Shown here in pieces: positions 12,181 to 27,044 of a DNA stretch of 64,000 nt (position 1 is the stretch's first letter; every line of letters starts with the position of its first letter). Below the pieces are notes generated by a model. That model searched no databases and had not been told where the DNA came from. It saw nothing but the letters and a program-made list of their open reading frames with translations. The position numbers and the translations under genes were made by a program. This DNA is from Struthio camelus (taxonomy: Eukaryota; Chordata; Aves; Struthioniformes; Struthionidae): the NCBI RefSeq assembly GCF_040807025.1, contig NC_090981.1, positions 40,341,817-40,405,816 of the forward strand, written 5' to 3'.

Positions 12181-15100
12181 TTAGCTGAGTTATAAGATGC
12201 TGCAGTTTGAATACGCTAAAGAAAACAATATCCCCTTCTCTTCTGTGAACACTACCCCATGATTCAGTAACATCAATAAATCTTTCTGCACCCTGCTTTA
12301 CTTTGCTAGCTGAAATGGTAAGGTTCTGCTTTGAAACCAGGAGAAACGAAGAGAGTAATTTTGTCATTTGTGACCTTTATAATGAATCTCTTTACTGTGT
12401 CTTTTGCTGAAATAATCCATCTGTGGATCGTCTGAACAAGTTAAACAAACTGATTTGTTAACTGCAAGCATGTGGTTTTGGTGTCTGACAATCTGAGAAC
12501 GAGAGCTATGGTGATGGAAAATTTCAGAAAAGTGAAAAACAAGAATGTCAGCATATATTCTCACTGCAGTTTATACTGTATTGTGAATGTTTATTTTTAT
12601 CTTTCAGTCGCTACAAAAATTTTCCTCCATGAGTGCTGTGGACTATTTAAACCACATATAATCTCACCTACTTTTGCCCATATGTAGCTTCCACCTTATG
12701 CCTTCTCCATCTATCGTATATTTTTCCCATCACTGACATGTGTATTTGTATATCACAATTATGATTCTGCAGAAAAAGCAGTGTGAAAACAGATTATTCG
12801 ATATGTGATTTATAATGCAGCAGTTCATCACTCATTTAATGTCACATTTTGTAATGAACTGTGTCTAGGTCTCAGTAAAAGACAGTGGCTAAAAAAGGCA
12901 GTCCACAAAACTTTCAGTACCCCCTCTCCCTTTTTTTAATGTTTCCAATATTGTGTCAAATTACAAGTTCCAAATATCTCAAATTTTAGTATTATCCCAA
13001 GGAATTCATACTTCAGTATGAATATCGCACTCCAGAAGACTACCTTGATTTAATTTGTCTCTTTTGCACAGGCATCCACACATACATAAAAAATAGGCAG
13101 TGATGGAGAATCCAGGACCCTTCGTAATTCCTGTTGCTTCTTACCCTCATTATTTAAGATGATGCACCTTATAACAGCCCAAAACGTTTAACTTCTAGTG
13201 ACTTGTTTTACCTTTGTCTTTTGTCCAAGCCCAGACACACGTCAGAGTTCTGGTCGGCAGCTGGTATTCAGCAGCACAGCCACAATGTAAGCAGTATAAG
13301 CCTTGAAGGAGAAGGAGAAAGGTGGTTCTTCTGTGCAAGTGAAATAAATTCTAACCATTGCAAAAGAAAATAAAATCTCCCAAATATATCAGCAAACACA
13401 ATGTCTTTTCCTCTAAATACATGACAATAGGAGACTGAGGCACAATAACTAAAAGTTACAGGTTCCCTTTTTACTGTTCTACACTGTTTTGATAACAGAG
13501 CTTAGTACTTTTACTGGCAAGAATGGGACTGTTCTATCTAGCTTATCCTGGACAAATCTTTCCCATCTTACTTGTTAGTTGTCCTGAGCCTTAAAGAACT
13601 GCCCATAAAAAGAAAGCTGATCATCCTCTCACAAACGCCATTTCTTTCCTTGGAAATTTGGTCTCACATAACTTCTCGAAACAGCTTGTTTAAAGACAGT
13701 ATTTTTCACTGCAAGCCTAAGTTCACTCAGACTGCAGTTATTTTCTCTTAGTGGTAGGAGCTGTCTGTTTCCTGATTTACATAGCACCTCTCAATAATTC
13801 CTGACCAAGGGCTGGGGAGAAGCTAGTAGGTGTTATTATTAGCTATTGCCTTGAAAAGCTGCTTCTTTATGTCCTTACCTCTCCACAAATCCAGAGAGGT
13901 GACTCCATTCCCAAGATACAAAAATGGCATTTTTTTTTAAGCGTGAGAATGAAGACAGCCTTCCTTCATTCACATATATAACAATATAAATAATAGTCAG
14001 GTTGTCAGGAACACTAAGCACAAAATGGATCATATATCTAATTATACAAATTAGAAGTCTGAGAAGGTATCCCTTTGATCTATGAACAAAGGGACATTTT
14101 TCCTCATGTAGAAATATGTAAAATAATGAGATAACAAGGTTAATATTAACTTCTCCTTTGCAGCAGTACAAAGCTACTGTTCAAAAAACATAGTTGCCAG
14201 CAGGACCCTTTAAGCAGTAGTGAGCCCTCCAAATGCCTCATTTCACCATCACTGCATGGCTCACGCCTGCCCAGATCCATGTCCCAAAGCGACTGGACAC
14301 TGCTTAAGCTTCTCCTCTGGCTTGAAGCAGCAGCTCCTCAGGTCTCACAGAAACAAAGCACCCATTATGCCACCAGGAGCCCTTGGATATGAAGGGCTGC
14401 TGGGATTTCATTTTGAGTAAATAGGCTAGAGCATGGCTTAAGAGAAAAGGAAACATGCTCTGCTTAGACAGGCAGCCCACGGGACGATACCAGGGAAGAT
14501 GCTTCAGCAGGAACATTAACATCTACCAGTCCCTCTTTGCCACCTCACTGGGACCAAACCAAGCTGGTGACCCCGAGTTACAACCGGACACTTGGTTTCA
14601 AGTCTCAGCGGAACTGGATTTTTTTTCCTACATTGCTTTGTCTATGTTCATGCATTCCTGTTGGCACAAAAATCACCACAAAAACTACTTGTAGCGTATC
14701 ATCAACTCTTGCCAAAAGCACTGACCTGACAGTAGAACCGGTCTGAAGCAAGAATTTGAGGCTGCCTTGGGTCAGTCATGAATAGCCACGTATTCCCAAA
14801 CATCCCACCTCTTTTAAATACCTTAACATTTACTTAAAAGTTCAAAAAGAGACAGAAGAGGCAGAACCTTAGGGCAGGCAATATGACCTCAAGTTTCTTC
14901 TCACATACCACAGAAACTGTATTTTACCTTGCTCCTATTTTGAGACTGTTTTACTGGACAAGACTATTGGTCTTCTGGACTGTCAGACTGGCCAAAGCGC
15001 ACTGCATTGTTGTGCCTGCTGGAGAGAGAAAAAAATGTTCTACTACAACAAATAACAATTTAATTGTAGGAGAAACTAGACTAGAGAAATGTATTGGGGC

Positions 15101-17204
15101 CTTTTATTCTCCCACACACTGGCCTTCATGCAGAGGGGGCCTCTTTGACTTCAAACCGTGCTTTAGTGTGTAAATTTTGTCCCAGTCCCCTATCATTCAG
15201 TACACAAAATATTATGTGGAAAAATTGGGAAACAAGGACAGAAGATGAATATGCAAAGTATTCATCTGTATAACATGGTTTTACCTTATCTAACTCCCAG
15301 TTGAAAATAATTATCTGATTAGCCTCTATCCATGCACACTACTGTCTTTAAGTTTCTTTCCACTTCACAAAACACGTCACAAGAACAGATATATTAAGCA
15401 TTCTTTGCATTGCCATCCTGAATTAGGATTGCACTATCTTAATTTCTGAAGAGGGAGGAGATGAAGCCGTAGGCAAGCCAAAGAGAATGAGCAGTTAAAA
15501 GCAATGCTGGAAAGAGAATCTAGATTCCTGACAGCAAATGCTAGTTCTGAGCGCTAAACAGTAGATAAAACTGTTGCTTACATGAATGTTTAAAATATTC
15601 ATTCTGTGCACCTAGAAGACATATACCCTGACAAGTTAGCACAAATATAAAATTGCTGCCAATGCTATCTAAACAATATCTGCTCTTAAAGTAGATGACT
15701 GACAGATTGTTACCTACTATTTATGTCTGAGGTGAAGGCTTCTGCCAACAGTTAGCTGCAGCAATACATAAACAATCCTCAGTTGAAAGTTGGATACACT
15801 GGCTTTACATTTTCTACGAAGGTCATATTAAAGTGCCCTCATAAAAGCTTTCATTTTGTACATAGCAACAGACTGCTTACCATTCAGAATAAAAAAATCC
15901 TTGAACTATATTTTGTTTATAGTGCAATATGAATTCCTAGTGAATGGGGAAAAAAAGCAGCCTTGGTAACGATCAAAATAGACAAGCAACCTTTCAGTGG
16001 GAATTATTGTCAGTCTTGTTCAAGAAGCAGTAGGGATCTTGAGTTTCTGAAGCCACGGAGTGGATATTGTCCGTGACATGGCTTAAAGCAGGCAGCAATA
16101 CTCAAAAATATTATGCACCTATCTGCCGCACACTGAATCTACTTAGGAGCTTGAAGAGGCAAGGTCACATTTAATACAATAGAAAAATTGCTTACCTGGA
16201 GGAATGTTGAACGTAAAAGGACACTTAAGCCTAGCAGACATGCCTGGAATGTACTTGAAAAACATGGATGACTATAAATCCTTGATACCGCTGGCTGATG
16301 TGAGATGTTACAACATTAGAAAAAAATTTGTAAGTCTTGTGGACTAAGTATGAATTTTACTGCATAATAAACCCATCAACGCAGCTTTTTCACACAGATG
16401 TCTACCTTTGGAGAAACATGAATCATGGTAATATAGGTATTAGAAAGAACAGTCAGCCTTAAAAACATTTTTGTGAGAGCTTCTCTGAGCGTGAATGGTT
16501 GTGATCCAAAGTACTACTTTTCTGGTACAGTAGTCTGAAGGAGGTTAGAGTTGGTCAGCGCTGCATAAACGGAGATCTGGCACAGCAACATCGCAGCAAG
16601 GTGCCTAAGCAAACAGTGACCAACTGCTCAATAAAGCAAAGAGCTGACATGACCAGGGAAAGGATCAGGCAATCGAGGGTCAGGCAGGACATTACCCGTT
16701 GTCTCTTTGGGTTTAATTCACTTGCCCATGCATACGCAACTACAGAATTGCCTACTGCTATGTGAAATGCCCCAGGTCAAAGCAGCTTGGGTCATCCCTA
16801 TATGCTGTGTCATATCTGCCAGCTTCGTGACGACCTCCCAGCTATCCTAGGGCACTTCAGATGGCATTAGCTGTCTGTGTTCAGGTAGCTGACTCATGCC
16901 CTTCACATCTGCCAAAAGGGATGCATGACATTTTCCAAAAAAAAAAAAAAGAAAAAGAAAAAAGAAACTGGACTCACATAATTTGTCCTGTGCTAGGAAA
17001 CTCAGTAGAAATGTTTAAATGGCTTTATATAGATAGTATATAACCTTATTAGAATAACGTGTATTTTCAATATAATTGCTTTTAACAGAGGCAAGAACAT
17101 AGGTTTCAGAAGGTAAATAAACAATACACTGAGGTGATTATACAAACTTCCGTCATCTAACAGCATCACTGTGCCTACAAGAAAAATTCCTACCGTGTTG
17201 TTCC
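12181..17204. other. Intergenic, nothing recognised
   Basis: AT-rich; ORFs up to 98 codons without recognisable domains. An A14 run lies at 16937-16950. No transposon identified. Confidence 0.6.
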
Positions 17205-17510
17205 TCGAACAGGGGAAGAGGAGAGCCTGCCTTCCTCCGGCATCCGCCCTGCATCCCCGCCGCCTGCGGCCGGCTGCTCCGGCGGGGTGGCTCCGCAGCG
17301 GAGAACGGCTGGGTCGCGCGAGGCAGCAACGCCTGCGCGCCCTGCAGCCTCGTCGGCCGCGGCCCGGCAGGAGGAGAGCGGCTCGCGCTCTGCCTGCTCC
17401 TGCCTCTGCAGCTCCCTTGCTCCTTCCGACTCGTTTGGCCCTCTCCCTCCGGCCAGCTCCCAGGCCTCCTCGGGCGCTGCTGAGGAGCGCGGCTTTGAGA
17501 TACGGACTGA
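17205..17510. promoter_or_regulatory. CpG island in the intergenic region
   Basis: About 34 CpG by hand count within some 305 bp of roughly 70% GC, set in AT-rich, CpG-poor sequence. This is the strongest island in the window and typical of a vertebrate promoter. Overlapping ORFs of 135-172 codons on both strands (17002-17694) are low-complexity Ala/Arg/Gly/Pro translations, matching no known protein. Possible donor sites flank it: AG|gtaaaa on plus near 17597, and CACG|gtagga on minus near 17195. It lies about 9.5 kb beyond the MSH3 3' end, where mammals have RASGRF2 in the same orientation. No RASGRF2 first-exon protein sequence was found here, so its target gene is unknown. Confidence 0.6.
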
Positions 17511-20500
17511 AACTGGCCAAGGGTTCAAAAAATACTCAGAGCCTGGAAGGGGAAGGTGTAGCAGAGACATGGGAGAGAACATGATTGAACCACAAGGTAA
17601 AAGCAGGTTCACACATATTTTCCTAGTGGTAGGAGAGCACCGCTTCCAGCAGTTTGTCTGTCATGACGGAATGAGTGTCAGAACATTGAGCTAGGCTGAA
17701 AATTCTCATTGCCTGGCCTTATCTATAAGGCAGGTAACAGATACAACAGGAATATTCTGGTTTTGGTGGATCCTTGGTAGCAATTGTTGAAAGTGTTGCA
17801 CCCACCCTAAAGATAAGAGCCCAAATCTATTCTAAGCTCATTTATAATCCCTTTTATTTCAGGAGAATCACTGCTGGTGGTGAAACTGTAAACTCCAAAG
17901 TAGTTTGAACTCTTACCCAAGTATCAGTTTCTTCTCGAGTGTAACACGGCCCAAAGTCAAAACCAGTTACCATGCTTGTTTTGGGGTAGTCACGAGGCAT
18001 GTACAAAATATATAGCCCTCAGCTTCTAAAAGAAAAATGGAGCTGGACAACAAAAAATGCACTTTTCCATCCAATTTAGGTATGTCAAGAACTTTCTTTG
18101 AAATACCTTGTAAATCTCTAAGGCAAGTACTGACCAGCAGATACAAGGTTTAGTTTGTAACCCGTGACAAGACCAATTTGACATTAGCACAAGACCAGTA
18201 TTTGTTCTTGCAAAAAATGCACCTGCTGTCTCTGCTTAGACCGTTATAACTATCCCGACATTTCTGCTTCGTGTTGCCAGCAAAGAACAGGTTAAAATAC
18301 CATATTGGGTCCTTTAATCAGCAATATTTTTTTCACTTGGAAACCCAATCTGCATACAATACGTGAACCTTTTATTAGGATACATGGTCTTAATTGGAAC
18401 AATCTATCTTCCACATGCAATGAATTACAAGTGAAGGCACTGTAAATCTAGCAGGGGAAAGATAGGGCTTTAGTAACCTCACCTGAATTTGTATTACTTA
18501 TCTCTACCGCAGACTTCCTCTCTCCTCCAACACTGCTGCTGTATCCAAGCCTAGTGAAGAGCTCTCCTACCTAAAGATACCTAGAAAGCTTTGGAGTAAT
18601 AGCCTGTCCTGGTTGCTAACGCATGACTCTAGCACGCTCCATCAACTTAGGAATTTCTTTGCTCCTTTTTCACTGCAGTGCTGAGCTTCCTGTTGTTCAG
18701 CCGATCCCCTCTCTAGTGCCCAGCATTTACTTTAGTATGTTAATGTACAGCTTCACTGTAAGGTCTGTTACGGCAGCCTAGTGAGACGATAAACAGAATA
18801 ACAGCTTCAAAACATCTACTTTCAGTACTTGCTTGACAAGGCAGCTGTCTGTGAGGCAGAAAAGATGAAGGTACACGCGTGGCACTGTCTTGTCCCTTTT
18901 ACACTGGAACACTGATGAGGAACTGGAAGGGAAAATTTGGAAAGCTTAACAGTGATCACAGAGATCTGTCAAGCAAACTAAGGGAAATCGATGCAATTAT
19001 TCTGGGCTACTTACTGTCAAATTGCCATAAGAGTTAGGGGATCTCAAATACACACCAAATGAGGTTGAGACTTGGAAGTATAGGTGGGGGATTTTGCCCT
19101 GCAGAGTTTTTTACTGGCAAAAGTTGGAAGCAGCATTTCAAATACTCCTTTATTCCAATGCCACGGTGATAAGCAATGTATTGAGGACAATGGTACAAAG
19201 GTGGAGAGAGTCGAAATCCCTCCCCCCTTCCCTACTCCTTTCTCCTACCTACCTTTCAAAAATACAGAAGAAATCGAAGACATTATTAAACACGAAAGTT
19301 AAAAACAAAGCTACACAGATAATGCTAGCTGAGATTTTGTGACACACAGGGGAAATAACAAACCAGTTTCTAATCTAGACATAAATCAACTCTCACTAAA
19401 GTCCCAGGGAACCTTTTTAATTGGCCTTGAAGATTAAGCTTTTAGAGCTCGGGCTCTGCTAAGAAAACCCAGAAAGCAGTAAACTTACACTGGTAAGAAG
19501 AAAATATACTCGCGGTCCCACATTTGCCAAGCTGCCGTGAAGAGACGCTTGCAGCAGAACAGCTTGTTTACACCGTGCCTGGTCTCATCAGTCCTGGATC
19601 TGATTATGAGGCATGTGGACAGGTCTTTGCAGAAACTGGGAGAGAGTGAGAGACTGTAGTATAACTGGCCTAAGGAAACGCAGAATGCAGAAAAGTCTTG
19701 AAGCATTTCACACTGAAATGTTGGGAATATAAAATTCAGAGTGCTTCCTATGGCCTCCTCTGAAATGCCTTCAGCTAGGTTACTGGAGGGAGAGTGACTC
19801 AGTTTCAAGGTACTGCTGTACAGGGGAACGTTTAAATTTAGGATCAAGAACACTTCTTATTTTTTGGTGAAGGAACAACCTCCACCTTTATCAGAAAAGA
19901 ACAAACTTGCTGGCAATGACAGATGAGACTGCTACAGGGAATACCAGCTGAGAAACAACGGATGGATACGAGCGCACTATGAAGTCTGCCAGAGCCATTA
20001 AAAAGGAGAGTAAAATTACGTCCTAAGGAAATGAGGCAACTAAGAGAGGATACTCGGATGCAAAGGTGACTTGGAGAGATCCAGAGGGGAATCAGACACT
20101 CCTGTACGCGACACTCCTGTATGCAACCCTGAGGGCATGGGTGTCTGCGTGCTGCTATGGGCCCAGCTGTATGCATGCTACAGGCAGGCTACACCTATCA
20201 CACAGGTAGAAACAGGTAGAAATTTCTTCTGTACTGCTGAGGACGGAGGGGGAAGGACAGCTCCAGCTCCTCTAACCTGTTGAACGCAACACACAATATC
20301 AGACAAACGCATCGCTGCTCACTGGCTTGAGCTTAATGTTTAAGACTTAACTGCTTCTCAAAAAAGAGAGGCAAAGGCTTACATTGCTTTAGTTTGCAAA
20401 TTTAATTAAAGGATTAGCAAAGTTTTCTTTTCCTGTGTGGAAGCTATTAAGAATAACAAATTGCATAGAAGATTAGGTGATTTAATACAGCTACTTACTG

Positions 20501-23500
20501 CATAAATGCAGTGCTTGCTTAAACAGAGTAGAGTATTTCACTTTATATAGAAATACCAGCATAGTGAGCCACAGTGAAGGGAGATTAACACAAAGCGTGC
20601 ATCAAACGTACTCAATGAGAACATAAACACCACCGAGATCAGCCAGCTGGGAAAGAGGTTGGTACCATCGGACACCATACTGCTTGCAGTGTGATGGCCC
20701 CTCAAAATAGCTGGGAAAAGTCTTGGACTGCACGTTAAAAACTGTACTATAAGGTATTTGTTTATTTTGAGATCACTTGTGAAAAAATCCAAATTGCAAT
20801 TCCCACCACTCCCTGGTGGGAGCTCGTGTTGGACAAGCTGACAATGCTGTTTTGAGACCTTTCCCGCAAGCATATCTCCCCCCACCCCCTTTTTTTTTTT
20901 TTTTTAAATTTCTCTCACTTGTTCTCTCACTTAAGCACTTGTTTTTCCAGCAACTAAGAGTGAGCTGTTTTAGGCACACAGCGGGGTTGACAAGCTGCCC
21001 GAGTTAGCACAACTAAGCACAGATCTAAGGAGCGCTCTTTAGCCTTTTCAGTAAAATTCGTTTTGCCCTGTGCATTGCCGTCTATGGTTTTGCCCCCTGC
21101 GGCAGATCAGCTCGGAGCAGACCCTTCCCTCTGCCGTCCTTGCCCAGCAGCAGGAGCCACAGCTGCCTAAACAAGCCCCCCTGCGTGATACCGTCAGTAA
21201 TTCTGCCGCTAGTGATTAGCGCTGTGGCCCTGCATTTTTTTCCCCCTCTGAAAGAGGATGCGTCCTCATATAGTACAGGAGACGATACCCTCAAACACTC
21301 TAAAGCCGATAGGCAATTTCTAATGCTCTATGCAGAGAGGAATCTGCAAAGGGAAATATTTCACTATGCAGGCAGATGGAAAAGCTACTTGTCTGAAACT
21401 TGTGTGTTACATAAGAGTGAGACAATTATCTCTGGTAATCTTCTTGGTATTCAGGACGCTGAGTTTTAAGTCACCCTAGATATATGGATTGCTATAAGTA
21501 AAAAGCAACATTGTTTTCTACTTCATTTTTCCAGATTGTACATCTAAAACGTGCCACGCGTTTTGTTTTCTGACCCCTTCTTCTCCAAGAACTGGCCTTT
21601 TTCTTGTAAAATATTGCAAAGTCATACAAATTGTCCGACTGCTCAAAAAAGGGGTGAAAAATTCCATTAAAAATTATAAATATTTTTCATGATTATTGCA
21701 GTTATCAGTACTTGAAATAGAAATCACCTTATTTTGTAATAGATAAAAAAAACATTTTTACTCTCTAGCAAGCTTTGGAAGAAGGGCAGTCAAAATCTTA
21801 TTACAGGTTTATTGCAAGTTCAAAAGAACACAAATATTTAAAAAACATGTTTCTAGCAGAAATTATTTTGCATATATATATTCAAAAGAGTGGCTAATTT
21901 CTAAGACTGAGATTTCAGAGATTTTAAAATCTGTTCTCTGCTGAGCCTGTTGGGCGTTGAGGATGGGGGCATGAACTTTCTCCTTCTGGAGCGATGAGCA
22001 ACACCAGTGTATGTGATCCATAGAGCAGAGGGAGATGGGGCCATTTCACTTACCTCCATGCACATTACACAGCGCAGCGCGTGAGATAGGTGACACAAAC
22101 TGGACTCACGCACTGACGAGTGAGTGCCAACCGATGAAAGGCTCCCACCGAAAAAAGCAGCAACGTGCATCCTGCCTTAGACTCCACTCCTCCTTTGTGA
22201 CTTCGAGCTGCAACAACAGGAATCTCATGACCAGGCACCACCTCTGCCTCCCTTTGACTACCTGGGGCAAGCTGCTCTGGGCCATGCTTCTTGCAGACCG
22301 ATACCTTACAAACCAAGCGCTGGGCATTCAGGACAACAGCTCAAGGATTCACTGCAGAATACAGCCTCAGACAAACTCTCCTCATCTTATATGCTGTACC
22401 TGCTGGCTAGCAATATTGTAGCCAAAATATCAATCAAATTGGTGCCCGCTTCTTCTTTAACAGATCCTGACACCACGTAGGAGGGAACCGTCCTGCTTCC
22501 TAATGTCATTATTCTTAGAACAGCTAATTATTCCTAGATTACTATATCTGGCTTCATCTAGCTCATCCTTTATTTTCCTTGAACAGTATCTTAGGCATTG
22601 CTTCCTTTTCTCTGCAGCTGACTTAGGAAACCAGCTTAAGTCTCAGATAAAGACATCATTTTATTGTTAACAGCACGGGCCTGCAAGAACTCTCATCTTG
22701 CAGCACAAGGCCACTGATTCAGAAAAGGTTTTTTAAGATTTTTGAGACTAAGAGATTAACAATACATCCATCACTTCCTTCTCATCTCTACAGCTAGGCA
22801 AGGAGAAAAACCTATAATGTATTTACGGAAGTCATCAAGTTTATCTGCCTGGTAGCTGACAAGAAGAAAACTGACGTTGAAATGTCATCCTGCCTCAGGG
22901 ATCTACCATTTCAAGCAAGGGGAGGATGTCCACACTGAATTTGCTTAGCTACATTACAATGGCACACGTTAAGGTAAGCAAACATTTATAAATGTGGCAA
23001 CACAACATTTGTAGCACAGGACTCCATCAGGCTGGGCAAATCCAAGGCTTCCCCGGCAAGAGCTACAAGACAAGAACAGCCAACGCCACTACGCTGACAC
23101 AGGCCAAAGGCTCAGATAACTAACTGGTCTCCAAAATGTATCCACCATTACTTACCAGCTTGATTTCCAATTGAGAATTCATTCTTATGCAGCTGTAAAA
23201 TCTCGATCCCTTCTTCCTGGGCTCTGCACCTACGCTTTGTTCTAACTCTTCATTCAGTTCTGCCGACTGCAAATTTGCCCCCCTGAACGGAATTCAGATT
23301 TAACAAATTTGGATCTGGATTTGACTGCCAGACAGAGATTTTGTCGGGGGAAGTTTTGAAAACAGATGAGAAAATTATGCTGTAAGAGAGGGTAAATTTC
23401 AGCTTGCTACAGTCTTTGTGGTTATGAACAACTAAAAGGTGATGGGAACAGTCCACTCCTTTCATATGCTCCAAAATCCGAAGTGGGGAAGGGCAACAAG

Positions 23501-26500
23501 GCAGCTCAGACTTGCTCTTTTCAAACTGTTGCCCAAGACTTGGGGAAGCAGTGCCAGGATATCAGCGGAGAGTGCAGTGGCCACCCTGAGCAACATTTGG
23601 GAGAGCCCCCAACAACCATTCTGAAGCATGAACCAGATGCTGGAACAGAGTCTTGCTTTTCTCCATACAGTGCAGTCCGCCCAAGTAGAAATATTTGAAT
23701 AATATACTTTCCAATAGATTTCAATAAATATTGCTACAATTGCAGGGAATAGACTTATTGCAACACCTGACTCAGCTGATGTTTCAGAGATTGAATTCAT
23801 TTATACATGTTGTAAACTCATGTACGTAGGTAAATTCATCTCATTTCTATAAATACCTCCGGGAAACTTTACAATACAAAAACCCCTCTTGAGAATTACT
23901 TCCATGAAAGATGTTGTATGCCAATAAGAAAGATGATTGCTACTGATAAATTATTTTAATTTGCATATTCTATAATAATGTTCTTATATAACCAAATATT
24001 AAAAGGCAGTGCCAGTGGATCCAATCCTCTCTCCTTCTCTTCCATCACAATGATCTAACAGTTTTTGTTCCTAATCTGTGGCACTGTTATTTTTAAAGCA
24101 CTACATTCAATACGAGATGCACAAAGACATTAGTATTTTTATGTTAAGAGGAGGGAAGCGAGAACAATGAAGCAGCTTAAGAAAGTGATAATCTTTAGAA
24201 AATAGATAAAAGCTGTAAAGCACAAAAGCTTTTCAAGGAGACTGTACCTTTACATACAGCCCAAAGCTGTATTTTTCACATGACTATTAAATTTTAATGA
24301 TGTCAATAACACCCTAGCACAGAAAGGAGCCAATACGCTACTAAAGTGTATGTTTTCAGAAATAGTAACATTTGGACAAAGAGATTTAGACATTGGTTTC
24401 CTGAAGGTCAACTCAAGACTGACGTGAATTTCCACTATAACAAAGGCCCATCTAAGTACAGGGCACTCTTCTTTAGCCTAATCTTCTTTACATGATAGCA
24501 GTACACAGACCAAACTTCCAACTCAGCACGCAGCCAGCCTTTGGCTACTCTGGTTTAAAAATGGAGCACATCTCTGGTATAAATGCCACTACCAAAATTG
24601 TATTTCAAATTATCTCTTAGGATGAAGTTTAGTGTGCTGGAACTCAAGATACAGGAAACACAAGGCTTTTGGCTACCCACAGGATACCACTTTCTCTTCT
24701 GTCCTTAGGCTCCTGCTGACAGCCAAAGTCGTCCCAACTCAACACAGCAAAAGAAAGGAACAAAAACCTCCTACAAAATGAATGCTCTTCTCTGTTTTCC
24801 AGCTGGTCTCTTTTGCTTTATAACTTTTTAATACTGCAAGGTACCAAGGGCCAAGGAATGTCTGTCTAGTTGCCTGTCTAGACTACGTCTAATCTAGTGC
24901 TCTGCAAATGTACCAAGCAAGCTCTGAGCTTGTCCCAGCCCCAGACGGCCGCCGTTCACAGGGCCCCGCTGGGCAATGAGCTCCGCTCTTCCACCTCGGC
25001 AGCACACTCGGTTTAAACCTGTGCTGTAGCATGTGGCACATCACAGATGTAGCCTAAACGCAGCAGTCTGCTAGGAATGCTAACAGTTAGCAGCGAATAA
25101 AACTGTGGCTTTAATAATTAGCTTGCATATCTACAAGAAACCTTACTGGGATCACCTTATTCGAGAGCAAGATAACCTCCCTTCTTGAACTGAGCAGGGC
25201 TAAAATCAAAAGTCATTTCCAACACAATCACAGACATTAAGCGAAAAGCTTGCTCTAACTGCTTTGTACTTGGTGGCACCTGCAGGTCAGTAATACCTCA
25301 TCCATTTACCCTTTCTTAATGTTAAGTCCCCCCTTCCTGCTCCCCCCAGTGCATCCAGGTGTTTTTTTTTCCTCAAAGCAGAGTTTGAATGCTCCCTTGA
25401 GGGCAAAGAGAGCCTTTCCGGGAGCATATTTAGCAGGTATGGGAATTTAGTGCTGGATCATTTACTCTCTTCGAAGACTATGGTAAGATGTCTTTACATC
25501 AAATGCACTGGGCCTGTGTGCATCAATAACGGAGAATTACGTTCATTGTGCTTCACAATGTATTGCACAAACACATATCTATCTAACACTTCAGAAGACT
25601 AGTTTTTCTTCTTCTTCAACCCTTCCAGTTTAGATAAATATACTGCAGACTTGAAGGCAACGCTCATTTTGATTACTGCTATTTGAGTAGCAAGCAAACT
25701 GTTTGTTTAAAGGATGCTCTGCAATTTGAAGGAGAGTTTTGACAAAAATCTTTGGTGAAGGTTAGTGATTGTTTATGATAGGTATACACCATCATATATA
25801 TACCACTTCATATTCATCTGACATGCATTACTTAAAGAACAAACCCCCTCATACTTACTGAAACAAAACAATCAGAAAGGTTCAGCTGTCTCAAAGATGA
25901 CAAAAATCCGTTTTATTCTTTTTCTTAGAGCAAAAAACCAAGATATTTTATTTCACTGAACTTTCTCCCATACAATAAAGTATTTTCTAATTATAACAAA
26001 CAATCTTGCTATGGTTCAAGTATTTGAACATCATTGTTCTTTTTCTCAGGAAGATATTCCATTTACTTCTATAAAGGAATACTGATTTGGAAACCACATT
26101 CCCATTTGAAATTTGAACTTGATCATTGCAAGTAAAAAATTAAAAAATATATCCTTTTTTTTTTTTTCCAGGTTTACTCTGCACTTGACAGAGCTTTGGG
26201 GATTACCAATTGCATAGTCTGAAGTGATGAATCGCCTCTTTTACCTGATGTTGCCTTATTCTAACATGACTTACAGTAAGCCTCTCTCCAGACTCTGCCA
26301 GAGAGGACCAAAATCAGGAGTAAAGCTGAAGCTGAAAAGGAAGCAGACATTTATGAGACTGAAGAAGGAAAAGGAAGAGGAAAGCCAATCTACGCATGTT
26401 TTCTGCTCCTGCTTTAAAAACTACTAGTTGCACCACCATTAACCTCATTAGTAGAGCAGAGACTCTCCTATCCAGCCACACAACCCTCACTTTCTTAAAT

Positions 26501-26699
26501 TCTCTCTGTACATAAAATTTAGCAGGTGCTCTACCAAAACAGAGAATTTTAAAATGCATTAATACTAGAACAAAAAATAATGTCTCCTTATGGTATTTCA
26601 TGCTTACAGGTTGCACAGCAGTATAACAGAGATAGTCAGTCAATGAAGACTCAGCTACATTTTTCCCAATGCAGAGAAATATTTCCTTAGAAATCAAAG
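17511..26699. other. Intergenic, 3' of MSH3, nothing recognised
   Basis: Mostly AT-rich. The T16 run at 20890-20905 and several 60-128 codon ORFs (for example 22035-22421 plus, 26314-26697 minus) have no family resemblance. The last 300 bp may contain the end of the MSH3 3' UTR if a distal poly(A) site is used. Confidence 0.6.
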
Positions 26700-26723
26700 C
26701 ACAATAAAGTTAAAAGACAGTTT

Positions 26724-26729
26724 TTTATT
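26724..26729 (-). promoter_or_regulatory. Candidate MSH3 polyadenylation signal
   Basis: AATAAA on the minus strand, about 320 bp after the MSH3 stop codon, followed within 30 bp by T/TG-rich sequence on the same strand (a usable downstream element). It is the first canonical hexamer seen after the stop. The implied 3' UTR is about 330-350 nt, spanning roughly 26700-27044. Later sites further left are possible. Confidence 0.55.
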
Positions 26730-27044
26730 AATAAAAGTATTATCTAATAATTTAGGAACTTAATTTTCATGTTTCCTAAACATGTTATAAACTTAATCCA
26801 ATGCCAATAGACATTTTGCAATTAAGCAAAAGAGTGGAAAACACTTTGGAGAAGTAATGTGGAAGGAGAAAATTACATACAATCAGGAAATGGATGCTAT
26901 GCTTCGTATCACAATGCTCTTATCTCTCAAAAGGTAGAAAAGTCAACTCAATGCATTGAGAATTTAACCCTGATAGAATCTATTACTCCCAGACCTACGC
27001 TTTACATTTCCGCTATCTTCCATTTTTAAGCAGGATTTGGAAGA

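Noticed and set aside
17002..17694. Proteins of 135-172 codons over the CpG island on both strands
   Set aside because: Low-complexity Ala/Arg/Pro/Gly translations that arise on both strands from GC-rich DNA; no match to the remembered RASGRF2 N-terminus.
1..26699. RASGRF2 coding exons expected 3' of MSH3 from mammalian gene order
   Set aside because: No pleckstrin-homology, IQ or RhoGEF-like translation was seen on the minus strand; the gene, if syntenic, probably starts left of the window.
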